Source: Liolophura sinensis (taxonomy: Eukaryota > Mollusca > Polyplacophora > Chitonida > Chitonidae). From it: DNA of 64,000 bases. The stretch spans positions 36,152,191-36,216,190 of the forward strand of contig NC_088302.1 of NCBI RefSeq assembly GCF_032854445.1, written 5' to 3'. The notes under the pieces were generated by a model that worked only from the letters and a program-made list of their open reading frames with translations, did no database searches and had not been told where the DNA came from. Position numbers and translations under genes: made by a program. Every line of letters starts with the position of its first letter. Position 1 is the stretch's first letter. Of this stretch, positions 27,301 through 42,300 are shown piece by piece.

Positions 27301-30300
27301 CAATGAGCAAAGCTTCACACAACAACATAAAGCCACTAAGCCCACCTACAATACACAATAGCATGCAATCACTGAACACACCTACAAAATACAATAGCAT
27401 ACAGTCACTGAACACACCTACAAAATACATTAGCATACATTCACTGAACACAACTACAAAATACATTAGCATACAGTCACTGAACACACCTACAAAATAC
27501 AATAGCATACAGTCACTCAACACATCTACATAATACATTAGCATACAGTCACTCAACACACCTACAAAATACAACTGCTTACAGTCACTGAATACACCTA
27601 CAAAATACAACTGCTTACAGTCACTGAACACACCTACAAAATACAATAGCATACAGTCACTGAATACACCTACAAAATACAATTGCTTATATTTACTGAA
27701 CACACCTACACCTGTGGGTCTTGGCTGGCATTGTAACAGTCAATTGTAGACTGCAAAACGTACGCCACTTCGGCAGTACTGTAGCCATACTGTGGTGACT
27801 ATAATCTTATACATGAATAATTACCACTATATGCTGTTCAGCAGTATTGCCGCCATACTGTATGGACTATAATCTTATAGATGAATGGTTACCACTACAT
27901 GCTGTTCTGCAGTACTGCCACCATATTGTGGGGACTATAATCTTATAGATGAATGATTACCACTACATGCTGTTCAGCAGTACTGCCGCCATATTGTGGG
28001 GACTATAATCTTATACATGAATGATTACCACTATATGCTGTTCAGCAGTACTGCCACCATATTGTGGGGACTATAATCTTATACATGAATAATTACCACT
28101 ATATGCTGTTCAGCAGTATTGCCGCCATACTGTATGGACTATAATCTTATAGATGAATGGTTACCACTATATGCTGTTCAGCAGTACTGCCACCATATTG
28201 TGGGGACTATAATCTTATACATGAATAATTACCACTATATGCTGTTCAGCAGTCACTGAACACACCTACAAAATACAATAGCATACATTCAATGAGCAAA
28301 GCTTCATTAGACGAAAACATACAGCCACTGAGCCCAGCTACAATACAGCATGCAGTCACTGAACACACCTACAAAATACAATAGCATACATTCAATGAGC
28401 AAAGCTTCATTAGACGAAAACATACAGCCACTGAGCCCAGCTACAATACACAACAGCATGCAGTCACTGAACACACCTACAAAATACAATAGCATACATT
28501 CAATGAGCAAAGCTTCATTAGACGAAAACATACAGCCACTGAGCCCAGCAACAATACACAACAGCATGCAGTCACTGAACACACCTACAAAATACAATAG
28601 CATACAGTCACTCAACACACCTACATAATACATTAGCATACAGTCACTCAACACACCTACAAAATACAACTGCTTACAGTCACTGAACACAACTACAAAA
28701 TACAATAGCATACATTCAATGAGCAAAGCTTCATTAGACGAAAACATACAGCCACTGAGCCCAGCAACAATACACAACAGCATGCAGTCACTGAACACAC
28801 CTACAAAATACAATAGCATACAGTCAATAAACAGAGCTTCATTACACGACAACATACACTCACTGAGCCCACCTACAATACACAATAGCATATTCATTAG
28901 GAAAACAACAATGTGCAAGAGATGACCTGACCAGCTATAACTATAACAGTTAAACATTTTTGAGTGCTGTGTTAAATATCAATAAATAAAACCCCAAAAA
29001 CTATGAATGCCTACAGCATATTTCCAATCCTGCCACGAAAAAAAAGAAAACGGGAGTCTCTTACTTGCACAAGAATAATCCTGAACTCTGACAAGTACAT
29101 TCTTGACACCTATGCTGAGTGACATCCCCTTGATCATAGGATTTGCCGTCCAGGTGACAGCCACCAGATGGGGTAAAACAAGCCGCTTCTTGACAATCCA
29201 TGCCTGGGTAGAATGAGACCACCTCTGTCTCCATGGTGCCTTCCATTACACGATGCAGAGATTTACATTGGCCTAATGGAAGTCTCTGAAATCACGGGAG
29301 GGTACACAAATCAACAGAATATGTTGAGAGTGGGGTGGGTTGAAGTTGGGGGTGGGGAAGATTAATGGTTTACTAATTACTATATTATATGGACTTACAT
29401 CTATTTCAATAGCCAAGAAAACATAAAAAGTAATAGATCACCAGTTTCTACAAAAATAGTAGAAAAGCAGATGGCTGGGGTGGCTGAGTAGTGAAGCGGT
29501 CTCTCACAGTTTGACTGCAGATCTACCTTTTCGCATATGAAAGAGCAACATATGAGCAGTGCAACTGATGCATATTTCTAATTATACTTTGGAGACAGGG
29601 CAATATTGGTTGGATTGGCCATAATTTCATCAGTCAAAACAGAATAATGCTTTCAGAATACACTTGAATAAACACCTTGCAAACACTGAAGGTTGAACAA
29701 TTACAGTAGTAAGTGTAGAAGATTTCCCAAAATCACATGCTACCTTGAATGTATCTTATTTTACATTGTCTCTAGAGTATGGGTTGTAAAACATAATCAC
29801 CTGTGTTGTGTTATTGTAACTCCTTGGTGACATACCTTGCAATTGTGTTCTTCGCCAGTCTCCCCATTGGCTACAGCATTCATTGAGGTGGAATACCGCC
29901 GGTAACAACATGCCCCTATCAATGACACTGACTCGCACTCTTCTAATGTCTCGTAGTTGTTCATATTTCCCCCACAGCCTGTGAGACAAACAAAACAAAA
30001 ATACAGCATCAAAAATACAACATGAAACACACACTCTACACTGTAGTTGCATATTACAATCGTCAAAATTACATTATAAAATTCAAACAAAGTATATAAG
30101 AAAGTTGTGGAAACATCTTCATGCCACATATTGTAAAACATACTGGACTTCACTGGAAGTTTAGTGTTTTCAAATAATCCATTTTATTTGATTCCCATTG
30201 ATTCCCCAACCTCACAGAGCCATTTAATCATTTTTTTTTTACTAATATCTTATCAGCAAAAAAACTATGTTGGTATTAAAAACACAATTTAAAGACTTTT

Positions 30301-33300
30301 ACATGCTTCTGAAAGCAAATTTTTACATTTTGAACTTAAAGGTAAAATACAGCATACAGAAATGATGTATATATGGACAAGATTCCTGAAGACAAATTGG
30401 AACACTTTGCCAAAATTACTCAAATAATGAAACCAACAAGCTTATTATAAAGTGCTCTTAAATTTTTATAGCCATGTGCACTATAAACAAAAATCTTTAT
30501 AATTTATCTCAGCAATCTGCCACAATGACTGCTCATTTACCTGTATAGTTAAATGGTAGACAGATCTGAGTGAACCTGTCATAATAAAATCTGGTCAGGG
30601 TTTGGTTACAGCGCCCTCTATCTTGTGGCCACACACATGGGTTAAGGCGAGTGTCACATGTTTCCCCATCAAATGGTTTAGGGCAATCACAGACAAAGTT
30701 GTCTTCCCCTGGTGATGGTCTACATGACCCACCGTGCTGACATGGTCCACCCAGGCATGGCGCTGTGGTGAAAACACATAGTTATCTTCCTTTGTACTGC
30801 TATAACAAAATGATGAATTCAAGAGCAATCTATGCCAAATGATGACATTTTCCACAAACAAAATGCTTTTTACTTCATACTAAGATTATGTGTCATATAG
30901 CTGGTGCAAATTTTAATTCCTCTCATGAATTTGACGTAGAATGTTCAACTTGACTAAGATACTCATTTCACCAGAATCTATTAATCTCAGAAAGGTGATT
31001 CAATGTTTTTTTGGAAGGTAGAGCTATATCCCACTGGAAAACTGTAAGCAGCCGGGTGTACAGGGGGAGAAATCATAGCATTTCTCTGGGCACCTGACTC
31101 TCTCTTTATCTGATTGGTACTGAAGACTTTCATTATTAGGACAGTGGTCAGAAAATACTCTAGTGTCATGTTAACATAATACGTACACCATATTTCTGGT
31201 AGACAAATGGTGCACGCAGTGTGTCAATTCCATTTTAGAAATCAGTTAATTAATCTCTTGTATTAAATCTGATTTATATGTGTCTGGGTCTTGTCTTCAT
31301 GAAATAAGATCTAGAAACAGCAGGAAGCAAGTTAAAAATGGCCAGTCTTGCTTGAACACACAATGTTCACTTTGTTCCCACCTGAACACTGAGGTAAGTC
31401 CGGATTTCTTGTACACTGTGGTGTCCCATTCTGGAAGAGTTGTGCAAAACAGAACAGCTGAGTACAGTTGACCTGAACTATTTAACACACAAGTCATACT
31501 TACACTAACTCACAATTTACATATACTAAATAGTAATATTTATTCATTTAATTGTGATTTTATGCCATAATCAAGAAATTACACAATAGGAAACCAAAGT
31601 ACTTGAGCGGCCATCTGTGCTTTTGTTTTACTCTTTGATGAGAGTTGTGTATGACCCATTTAGGGTAAGACATTACAACACCTTGTCATTACCTCTTTTT
31701 CTTGTGTACACCTTTCATTACATCAAGTGATTTAATAAAACAGGGTCACACATTTCTTTGAGCGAGAAAAAAAACCCTTCGTATTTTGCATCTTTTATTT
31801 TTTGCACCTGGTTATCATGTATATATGATTATTAAATGAAAGCCATAATATGCACAATGTGTGTGTTCCTGTATTATCTATGCCACATGAGCTCTCAACA
31901 GCTAACAAACTCCATACAATGTGAACCACTTGTATAACAAGGCAGGCATGTTTGTCTGACCAACAGCATTGTAAAGAGGGACTAGACAGGTGAAAACTGT
32001 GAACCTGAGCTCATCCTCAAAATGTAATGCATATTTCCGACACAATACAGGCCATATATTTAATATTAATTTATTTATTTGATTTCACTTGTATGATGGT
32101 GCACAGTATTATGGTGGGAGTGAACCGGGCAGACCCTGTATGAAACCCATGACCAGCCACAGCTAGCTGGCAGAACTTCCCATGTACAACTAGAGAGGAA
32201 GCCAGCTCGAACCAGGCCATATACAACCTGTTCTGCAGGTCACATGTGTTAAATGTATGGTACAATATAAAGTGTGACTGTATATGACCAGTGGTAAGCC
32301 AGGCTTGCAAAACAGTGATATCACTTTTGGCACTGATAACATTGTGGCATTGCCCACCCAACAGATATTACAGGGGCATTACTCATCGCAGAGATACAAC
32401 AGTGATATCACTCACCCGACAGATGCAGCGAGTACAGATATCTGGCTCCCAGGTCTGTTCCTCTTGATATGTGGTCCCATCAAAGGTACACAATGAACGG
32501 CATTCACACGTCTCCAAGTACTCTACTCTTTTAATGAGGTCTTTATTCTGCAATGGAGGAAAAATTTATTTATGTCATTAGTGGTTTATGGTGCACAACT
32601 TGGGGAAAATACATTCCTAAATGACAGCAGAAAAAGAAATCCTAAAGACTTAAGATGATTTAAATAAAACAATAAAAAAAAATAATTAAAAATTGATGAA
32701 AAAGACACATTTGACAAATGACATTTCTTGTTATTTATTACATCACATACACAGATGGAGGGTGGGTCAACTGAATGGGTGAAAAATGTTCCAACTAAAG
32801 AGATCAAATGACTACATGAAGGGTGTTCCAACTAAACAGATGGAAGGTTGGTCAACTGAGTGTATGAAGGTTGTTCAGTCTAAACAGATGGAAGGTTGGT
32901 CAACTGAGTGTATGAAGGTTGTTCAGTCTAAACAGATGGAAGGTTGGTCAACTGAGTGTATGAAGGTTGTTCAGTCTAAACAGATGAAAGGTGTGTTCCA
33001 ATTGAATGGATAAAAATCTTACAACTAAAACATGGAGTGTGAGTGAGTTAACTAAAAATATGAAGGACTGGTGAACTGAATGGACAAAAGGTCTTCCAAC
33101 CAAAATATGAAGGACGGGTCAACTGAATGGATAAAAGGTATTCCAACCAAAATATGAAGGACGGGTCAACTGAATGGATAAAAGGTCCTCCAACCAAAAG
33201 ATGGAGGGTGGGTCAACTGAATGGATAAAAGGTCTTCCAACCAAAAAATGAAGGACGGGTCAACTGAATGGATAAAAGATCCTCCAACCAAAAGATGGAG

Positions 33301-36300
33301 GGTGGGTCAACTGAATGGATAAAAGGTCTTCTAAACAAAAGATGGAGGGTGGGTCAACTGAATGGATAAAAGGTCCTCCAACCAAAAGATGGAGGGTGGG
33401 TCAACTGACTGGATAAAAGGTCCTTCAATCAATAGATGGAAGGTGAGTGAAATAACTAACAAGACGAAGGGTGGATCAATTGACTGCATGATGCGTGTTC
33501 CGACTGAAAGGATAAAGGGTGTGTCAACTGAATGGAAAAGGATGACAAATCAGCAAACTGAAAAGACGATAGGTGTTCCAAATAAAAGGATTAAGGCTTG
33601 ACCTAATGGGTCGGAAGGTCCATAGCATAGTCGAATGTATGGGTCAACTGATAAGATGTAAGTTTGGTTAACCGAAAGCAAATTAGGATAATTTAATGGA
33701 AAGGAAAGTGTTGAGAAAAAATACATAAAAGAATGGATTCGTAGTGGCAAAACCTTTTAATTCCATCTCCAGCTCTCAAAGATTCTTACCTGTGTTTTCA
33801 GCATGGTAACCATACGCATGAGCTCAGACATCACGTTTTCCATGTCAGATAGCTTCTCATCAACACTTACAGAGCTTACACTTTCGTCTGACTGCATTAA
33901 ATCTTCTGTACAAACCGACAAATAAAGGCAGGGTTCAATTGAGAACAAACTCAATTTTTTTCCCAACTGACTAGAGCTGAGCCCCAAACCAAACAGTTTT
34001 AACTTAATGGTCAGGTTTATTTGTGGAAGAAATGGAGTGCCCCAAGTAAACACTGAAAAGTATGAAAATGAAGAAAATCTTTTGGTCCAAGAGCCACTTA
34101 GAATTGTCACATTTATTCACATTTATGCACTTTACTTAGATTAAAAGTCTGGGTATTCTTAATATACAATAATTTCACACATCTTTGTATGTTGTTACTC
34201 GTCAATAATTGTAGTTTACCCACTTGTACAATACACTTTAATATTGATCAATATTATATAATATATTGATTGATTAATAAACTTGATCAAGTCCTACTAA
34301 TGCTTTGGGCCCAAAACAGATTTAGTTTACAGTCTAATAGTTGTTTTTTTATATATATGCACACAGAGAGGCTCATTGGTTAAAGTACTGTATGTGCTCC
34401 GATAGTCATCGTATCGATGTAATCGTGTGCTAATACTTGGTTGCTTACAGCTGTACTGGATCAGTATTAAATGTTGGTGGGTGAGTTGTGGGGAGGGGGG
34501 AGTGATGTGGGGAGGGTGAGTGGTGGGGGGGGGGCGTGTGATAAAATCATCTCCTTTATACCTCAGCATTTAAATCTCCTGACATCTAATTTGTGGTCAT
34601 AATCACTTGTGACAGATTAAGAGCAGACATCAAGTTGTTGTCAGTCTGTTCGTGATTTTAACTGACAAATTTAGCTTGAAAAGTTTGTCTTAACTGCTGT
34701 AGATGCAGATGTACATATGTATGACGAGCTGAGCCTCAAAGAACTGGACAGACTGCTAACTTTCTTTAGGGGGCATCTGGTGATAATAAAGCAAAGGAAA
34801 TTCATCAGAAACAGGCTGTAAACACAGCAAAGTTAAGGCCAACCACAGCTTTGTTTCTTAGCTCAGTCTGTGTTTAATAAAGATGTAGTCTTAGAGGAAA
34901 ACACGTTCTAGCAAGGTTTTCCTGACAAGACATGGGTAAGAAACCACAAGCCTCGTGAGGCTATAATAAAACAGCCTCATTTTGCCTCAACCACGTGCCA
35001 CATGCATTTCTCAAGAAAAGAAATCCACAATTTCAGTGCAATTTGTACATATGGTCTGGACCTAGTAGTGACGAGGCTCAAAATAGCACCGACTGGGCGT
35101 GTGCAGGGAATGGAGAGCTTAAACATTGTAACTTCCTGTCTGATTGCAGGATGAAATGTTTGCGTAATGTCTCCTTTTCTCCACCGGGCCCCTTATAAAC
35201 CTCACTCCCCCACTCCCACCCTCAGTATTACCTAATCCTTAGTCACAGCTAGGCTTGCTTACATTTCTGTACCATCTTAATGGCCTGTTACATGAGCACA
35301 GTACAAATGAAACTATTCAAAAAGCAGAGAAACTGCAAACTTAACTTTCCACGTTATTATATTAGAACTGTAGTTTATACAAAACCCTGACAAACATTCT
35401 GTACAATTGCTACAGGAAACTCAAACATGCAATACCCACAGATGTAACCTTGTTACTGGGACAACTGGGAATGACAGAACATGCTTATAAAACTAGAGCA
35501 TGTACAGACTAATATATGTACTCATCAACTACTTTGAAGATTTAACAAGTATACCAAGGAGTCTGTGTTTGGTGTGGAAACATATAAATCAGCATCTGGA
35601 GTTCAGGCAGTAGAATATAATGTGCCTGGTGACAATTCCACAATGATTTTTTACACAAAAAAACAAACTACAAAATTTGAAATGTATCGCTCCACATTTC
35701 AAAATGCTACAAACTTGTCTGATTTCACTGGGGAGGAACTTCCAATTTTAACTTCTGACTTGTAGAGAGACACTCATGTTAGGTCTTTACAAGCCCATCA
35801 CAAAGTACAGCTTATCAAATACAAAACTGCAAAAAAAAAACAATGACCCTGAAAGTGAACACACCAATGCTGCTGAAAATAATTAGGGTCTTTCATCAAT
35901 GTGGATTGATAATCTAAAACTTCATATCCCAACACTGAAAACAACAAGCCAATTCTTAGACCAAAGTTTATGAAAAACTAAGAAAAGTACTTTTACTCCA
36001 ATATAAATTCAAGTCTTCTGATGCTTCAAATGAAAAGTAGGAGTTTCTCATATCTCATAGGTTTTAAATGACACATGTCCCTGAGTGTAAAGAGCGTTCA
36101 GTTAATGCACTGTATATGCATGTGTCCCCTACATCATCATTAAGTGGCGGTGTAATTTCATATGACATTTAAAGTCTTTCTTACTAACTGCTTGCAAACT
36201 AATCCAACAAATTAATGGTGAGCACTTACATATGCTTACTTTAACTCAGGAAAGGAGCATGCACTGGTGATCTTTCTCACATACTGTATATTGTAAGGCA

Positions 36301-39300
36301 TAAATACTAGTGTACTTTTTCACACTTCACAAGTTAACAGTCACACAGCACATACATGTATATGTAAGTAATTGTTTGCATTCACACTGCCTTGGCCTGC
36401 GGTTACAAGGCAAGAATATGAATGTCCAAAGGCTAATATCAAGACAAAACAAAAGTAAGAAATTCATAACATATATTTATTAATTGACAGATTACAGCTA
36501 ACCAGTTGAAGATTTGAAGTGCCAGGGGTTTAACGTTGTACTTCATGATTGTTCAGTCATACGATGACGACGAAGGAGTCCTTAGAGCCTCCTTGTTGCA
36601 GGACGGATTTCCACCATTACTGCTCCTTCACTGAGATGACTTACCAAAGGCAAGTAAGCCGCCCCGCCCGAGCCATTATACTGCACTATCCCCTTCATGG
36701 TGAATGCCAAGCAAGGAAGTTACAACTTCCTCTTTTAGGGTCTTAGGTGTGACCCGTCCCAGGATTGTACCTGGGTCTACCACCTCTGAAGCAAAACCTC
36801 TATAAACTGTGCTATTGGGGCTGGTCACAAATGCACGAGGAAGTTAACTGATTATTCCCAAAGTTATCCATTTATATGTTCAAGCCATACTTTTTTCCAG
36901 TCAGTTAACAGATGTAATTGTAGAAGTCTTCAGTACCACAGCAGAGTAACTTTAGAATCATACAGGCCTGCTAGTTGACAGTCACAATACCCAGATCATA
37001 TAGGCGACCCAGATCATATAGGTGACCCAGAAAACAAGACTAAAAAATTTCATCACATGAATTTGTCTAGCCTGTGAGGGTTGAGACTTTCTGGAAAACA
37101 GAATCAAGATTATTGAGTAACACGATTGATACTTACATGTACATCCAACTAATATAAGGAGGTGTTGCACTGTTAATGGGTTATATCCAAACAGGGGATC
37201 CATGCTTCATTTAATGGGGTCCATACTGCACTTAAGGGGGTCCATGCTGCACCTGATCCGTGATGCAACTAAGGGGGTCCATGTTGCAATTAATGGGGTC
37301 CATGATGCACCGAATGACTTCATTAGGAACTTAGGATTTTCATGCTGCACATGACAAGAGCATCATTCAAACATAAACAACACTTCGTTTGCAGAAAATA
37401 TACCCATAAATGCTATAGATAAAAACTTTAAAAAGTCCTACACAACTTTCTTTAACTACAGTGGTGCTTTTTGTAACTTTATTTATAACAATGAATGAAT
37501 ACAAGAGTAGAATTAGCCGTGTTAGTTTTACTGCCTGCTGTATTTTACAATGACAAACACTGTTCATTTATTTCATTATTGGTACATCTCATGAGCTGTA
37601 TTTCAATTTGGTAAAACATGTTGTTTAAATGTGTCCAAAACAGCTCTGACCATGAGACAGCTATTGTGCATTTGGAGGATAGTCTACCACAATTTCAGCT
37701 ACCAGAATCATGGTGTCAACATCTAAATATATGCAGATATATGACAAAGATATTATTTATCCAGATTTTTCATGTTTAAAAATTAAGGAAACCAAAATGT
37801 CTGACTATACACCTGAATAAACTACTGACTTCTGGCAAGTAATAGAGGAACTTTTCTACATGTCACATGCAGATCTTTCTCCCAGGGATAGGGCAAAGTG
37901 TATGCCACAGTGATGGATGCCATAAGTGATTTCCCACAAAATTCACATAACATTACTGGCCTAAAAAGTCTACCAAAGAGCTGTGTAATGTTTATTGCCA
38001 TCAAGACAACAGTGCAGGCAGACAAGGACTTTCAGGAATTCCCAGCTTGAGGACAAACATATAAATCCATCCCAATGGGTTAAGGGGTATTCCATTTAAC
38101 ATGCATAGCAGCCACTGGCTGGTGTTGTTTTAAGGCCAGGGGCAGTCTTTGCCCTAAGTGGCACCCATGTGGGGGAGGCTGCTTAGCTGATGGTCACACA
38201 GATTACAGGGTCACCCCCTGGTCAATCCAGGCTACAAAGGTCAGGCAATGACCATCTGGATTTAAACTGTAAACATATGGTGTAAAACTTGCAATCAAGA
38301 CAAGATGTCACAGGCAGAACAAAGCTTCTGAGAAAGTATGTATGCACTGTATTCGTATATCTTTTTTGAAACTGTTTGATTCTATAACCTCCTAAATAAA
38401 AATAATATAAATATTTAAATAAAATAATAAATATCCTAAAACTTGCATGATAGTGTAGTTATAGAGAAACATACAAAGACATTCATATTTAATGTTTTTA
38501 TCCTCTATTCTATTATATAATCTCTTAATTATAAATTTATTTTTTTATTATTTATTATTATTAAATTTTTGTGTGCAAGATTTTGTGGAAATGTATGTTC
38601 ACATTCACTTGTCAGTAAGAATAACATGTGTTGATCTGTTAAAAAACTGATGCTAAAAAAGAGCATTGCTTTCTAGTCTATGTCCATTGCAGCAACATGT
38701 AAAATCTCCCTCAGACATTATATTTGGCATATTTAACATACATACATTTAATACATGTGGGCTTTAATTATCTCTGTCTTATCAAAGTACCAAAAGATGC
38801 ATGTTTTCCTTTGTTTTGTTTTTGCAATTTTTTTTTAATCATCAATATCAGTATATAGTACTGTCACCCTTAACTGGCGGATTCTTGCACACATGGGATG
38901 TCCATTCAGTTACCATCTACAAACTCAAACACGAATAATTTGATATGCAATTACTGTAATGCTTAACCTTATTGCATATTTCAGTGTTAGATATATTACA
39001 TGTGTTATCATTATAATGAATCTATTAATAATGTCTCATTGACTGTCAGCCAGATCCATTAATGGCGTAGATTTCTTACACAGACCTGCAAATCAGCGAG
39101 AGTCTGATTTGAATTCATCGAAACATTAGGGGAAATTCTTGTGTATGCCACGTATACACAACATCACAGAAAAGCCACACCAAGACAACATGCATTAATG
39201 AACTGTATGAATCATAAGACAACGTAATTAAGTGTCATGCACATTTAAAGACAGGCTTAGCAAGCTTTGTACAAATGTTGTTACAATATTTCCTACCTCC

Positions 39301-42300
39301 CAAGTCACAAGACCACGGTCGAACATCCAGCTCACGTGAGAAAAGCTTTGCCAGCAGCAGTGTCCCCTACAAACACATCAATAACATGTTTAATTTTTAT
39401 ATTTATGCCTGAAGAAAAATGAGGAGCAAGTCTTAACATTGTGACCATGGCAGAACTTCTAATATTCTTTTAATATTCATTTATTTACTTACTTGATTGT
39501 ATAATGTCATACTCAAAAAGTTTTCAATTATATGCAATGGTGGCCAAGTTTTATGGGCAGTGGAATCTCGAGAGCATGGAATAAACCACTGACTTTTGGC
39601 AAGTTACAAATGAACTTTCCTATATGTGACATACATATGCACACCCATACTGCTGTGCGTAATGTTCGTAACACTCAACTGTTATCCTTATTTATTTATT
39701 TATTTCGTGTTTTACGCTGTACTTAAGAATATTTCACTTATATGGCTAACATTATGGTGGGCGGACACTGTGTCCAGTTCGGGCGAAAGCCACAACCATC
39801 TGTAGGTTGCTGGCAGACCTTCTCACATACGTCGGAGAGGAAGAGCGTATATTGTTATCTAGGCCCAATGAAAACTGAGATAGGGTAATCTACACATTCT
39901 GTGTCTTAGCTAGCAACTACTTCCCTTTTTTTAACTTACTTACTTTCTCAAGTTTGACAATAAAGTATAAAAGCATTAATTCAACTGTTTAATCGTTATA
40001 CGACATGATCATTGTTCGACTTTAAAATGAATTGGGGCCTTATTCAAACTGTGCACACAGCATTACGGATGTATAAACTGGTCGCTACATACGATTCCAT
40101 GCAACCTATGAAACATGAGGCTTTAACTGTACGTAAAACAAATAACTGCAACACAAAATATCTAGAGCACAAGTCTCTACTATTGATAATTGTACAAATT
40201 CATCCACTTTAGACAATGGGACAATACTCCGCAATGGTGAAGAATTATTTCAAAAAATTCCAAAAAATCACCACTATTCACTGGATTTAGATTGATACTA
40301 TATATCTCAAGGACAATCTCTGCATAAGAGTTCATCCAAATGCCTGTAGAATCTTCTTGGTTGAGTTACAGACAGATTTATTTATTTATTTGACTGGTGT
40401 TTTATGCCGTTCTCAAGAATATTTTATTTATATGACAGCAGCCAGCATTATGGTGGGAGCAAACCAGGCGGGAAACCCACGACCATCCACATATTGCTGG
40501 CAGGCCTCCCCATGTATGGCCAGAGAGGAAGTCAACATGAGCGGGACTTTAGCATTGTGCTGGGTCACGTAGGTCCCTAGTTGCTGACAGATGTACAGAT
40601 AAATAAATGCTAGCAAGAACATAACCTTCATTACAGCCAAAGTAATAAAAGGTAATAGATATACATATATTACATGTTAACAATGGCAACTCTTGTTTTT
40701 TTCCTTGCTAATATAAAGCCTCTACCTGGAATGCATCTTCTCCATTCCTGTTGCAACCCAAGATAGCTGTGGAGGACTCTGGTATGGCAGCGATGTGTTG
40801 AGTCAAAGGCTTCACTGTCTCAGGCCCACAGTCAATCACTAAACCTATATTCTCAGCATTTACCCACAACATCAACTTTTCAAATGTCACAAGTGGCAAG
40901 GAAAAGGTCGTTCTCTGGAAAGACTTTCTCCCCTGGTACCTCACAGTGAAAAGCCTGGACTTGTCAGAGCTGGAATGGTATGTGCTAAGTTCTAACAAGG
41001 GCAATGATTTGTTGATGTTGTATACTCCAAATATCGTCCAGTTGAAATAGGCATTTTCCTCCTGGACTGCCAAGACAAAGGTAAATTTGCCGGAGTTTAA
41101 GTCTCTATAGACTGTTGAATGGACACCACGTTGTCCAGGGATCCTGTCAACACCACTGTCCGCAGATTTGATTTGTTTCTTGTTAACCGCCTTCAGCAAA
41201 TCTGTAACTAAAAAGAAATAAAAAATTTACATCAATAAATTAAGCTTCATTTGTTACCACACAAATATCACAAATGTTCTATCCGATGTCCATAAATACT
41301 TGTACCAATGGACTGATGTGTGCAAATGTGCACTTTAATACACAGGTTAACTAAAACTCCCACATATAATTAATTTCCATTAAGATTCATGGATAAAACA
41401 TTTATATTTCACTTACACGACGGTGGCCAGTATTATGGTGGGAGGAAACCGGGTACAGCTTGGGGGAAACCCATGACCATCTGCAGGTTACACTATTTTT
41501 GAAAATTTTAAATTAATGATTGATGGATTGATTATTTAATGCTGTAATCAAAAATGTTTCACTTATATGATAGCAATCAGGTTTATGGATGGAGGAAACT
41601 GGAATGGTCAGAGTAAACCACCACCCTTAATTTTCTAGGTGGCTGACAATCCTCATTATGCGAGTAGTTTAACCATCTGAGCCAGCGCTTTAACCATCTG
41701 AGCCAGCAACCATCTGATCCAGCACTTTAACCATCTGAGCCAAAATTACACAGTTACCACTAACAGTTTAAAATAAAAGTAGCTCTTATATATTTTTCCA
41801 GGTATAAAATGTGGAAAAAGTACTTTTTTCACTATATTTGTAAAAATCAATTATAAGCTGTCAATCATCAGGGTAGTACGGTATATAATGACTTAATAAC
41901 TATGCTAATAAATGTATGTGATTATAAAATTGAATAATATATTGCTACTGGTAAAATACCACTAGGTCTATAATATACATTACAGCACACAAAAGTGGAA
42001 AGTGCTGTGGAGACCAGCTATCAAGAAGTTGTATACTTCTAGGTGAATGACTTCTGATATTTGCTAACAATAAATAAAGCTGCATTTCAACACTGTAGTA
42101 GTGTAGACTTACATTTTCGGTGTAGTTGTAAATTATGATGCTATTATATATCTGGTACATATATTACACCCATTCAGATCGCCCTAACATAATAATGTAC
42201 TGCTATTGGTGAAAATTATATGACACTAGTCACTTGTACACTATCCATACAGACAATACTGACCAAACAAATACATAAAAACCCCGTACATAGAATAAAT

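Larger units (their letters stand above)
33906..39296. other. Intron 3 (5.4 kb), longest in the gene
   Basis: Holds a G-rich tract at 34475-34540, a tRNA-derived SINE at 36525-36825, a short GGGGTCCAT repeat at 37190-37305 and an AT-rich stretch near 38395-38570. I looked for exons on both strands and found none. First introns of this size after the TSPN domain often hold regulatory elements, but none can be named. Confidence 0.5.

Noticed and set aside
27194-28957. 169- and 216-residue minus-strand frames with DCMLLYFVGVFS repeats
   Set aside because: Created by the 36-bp minisatellite whose length is a multiple of three. No splice support and no protein family.
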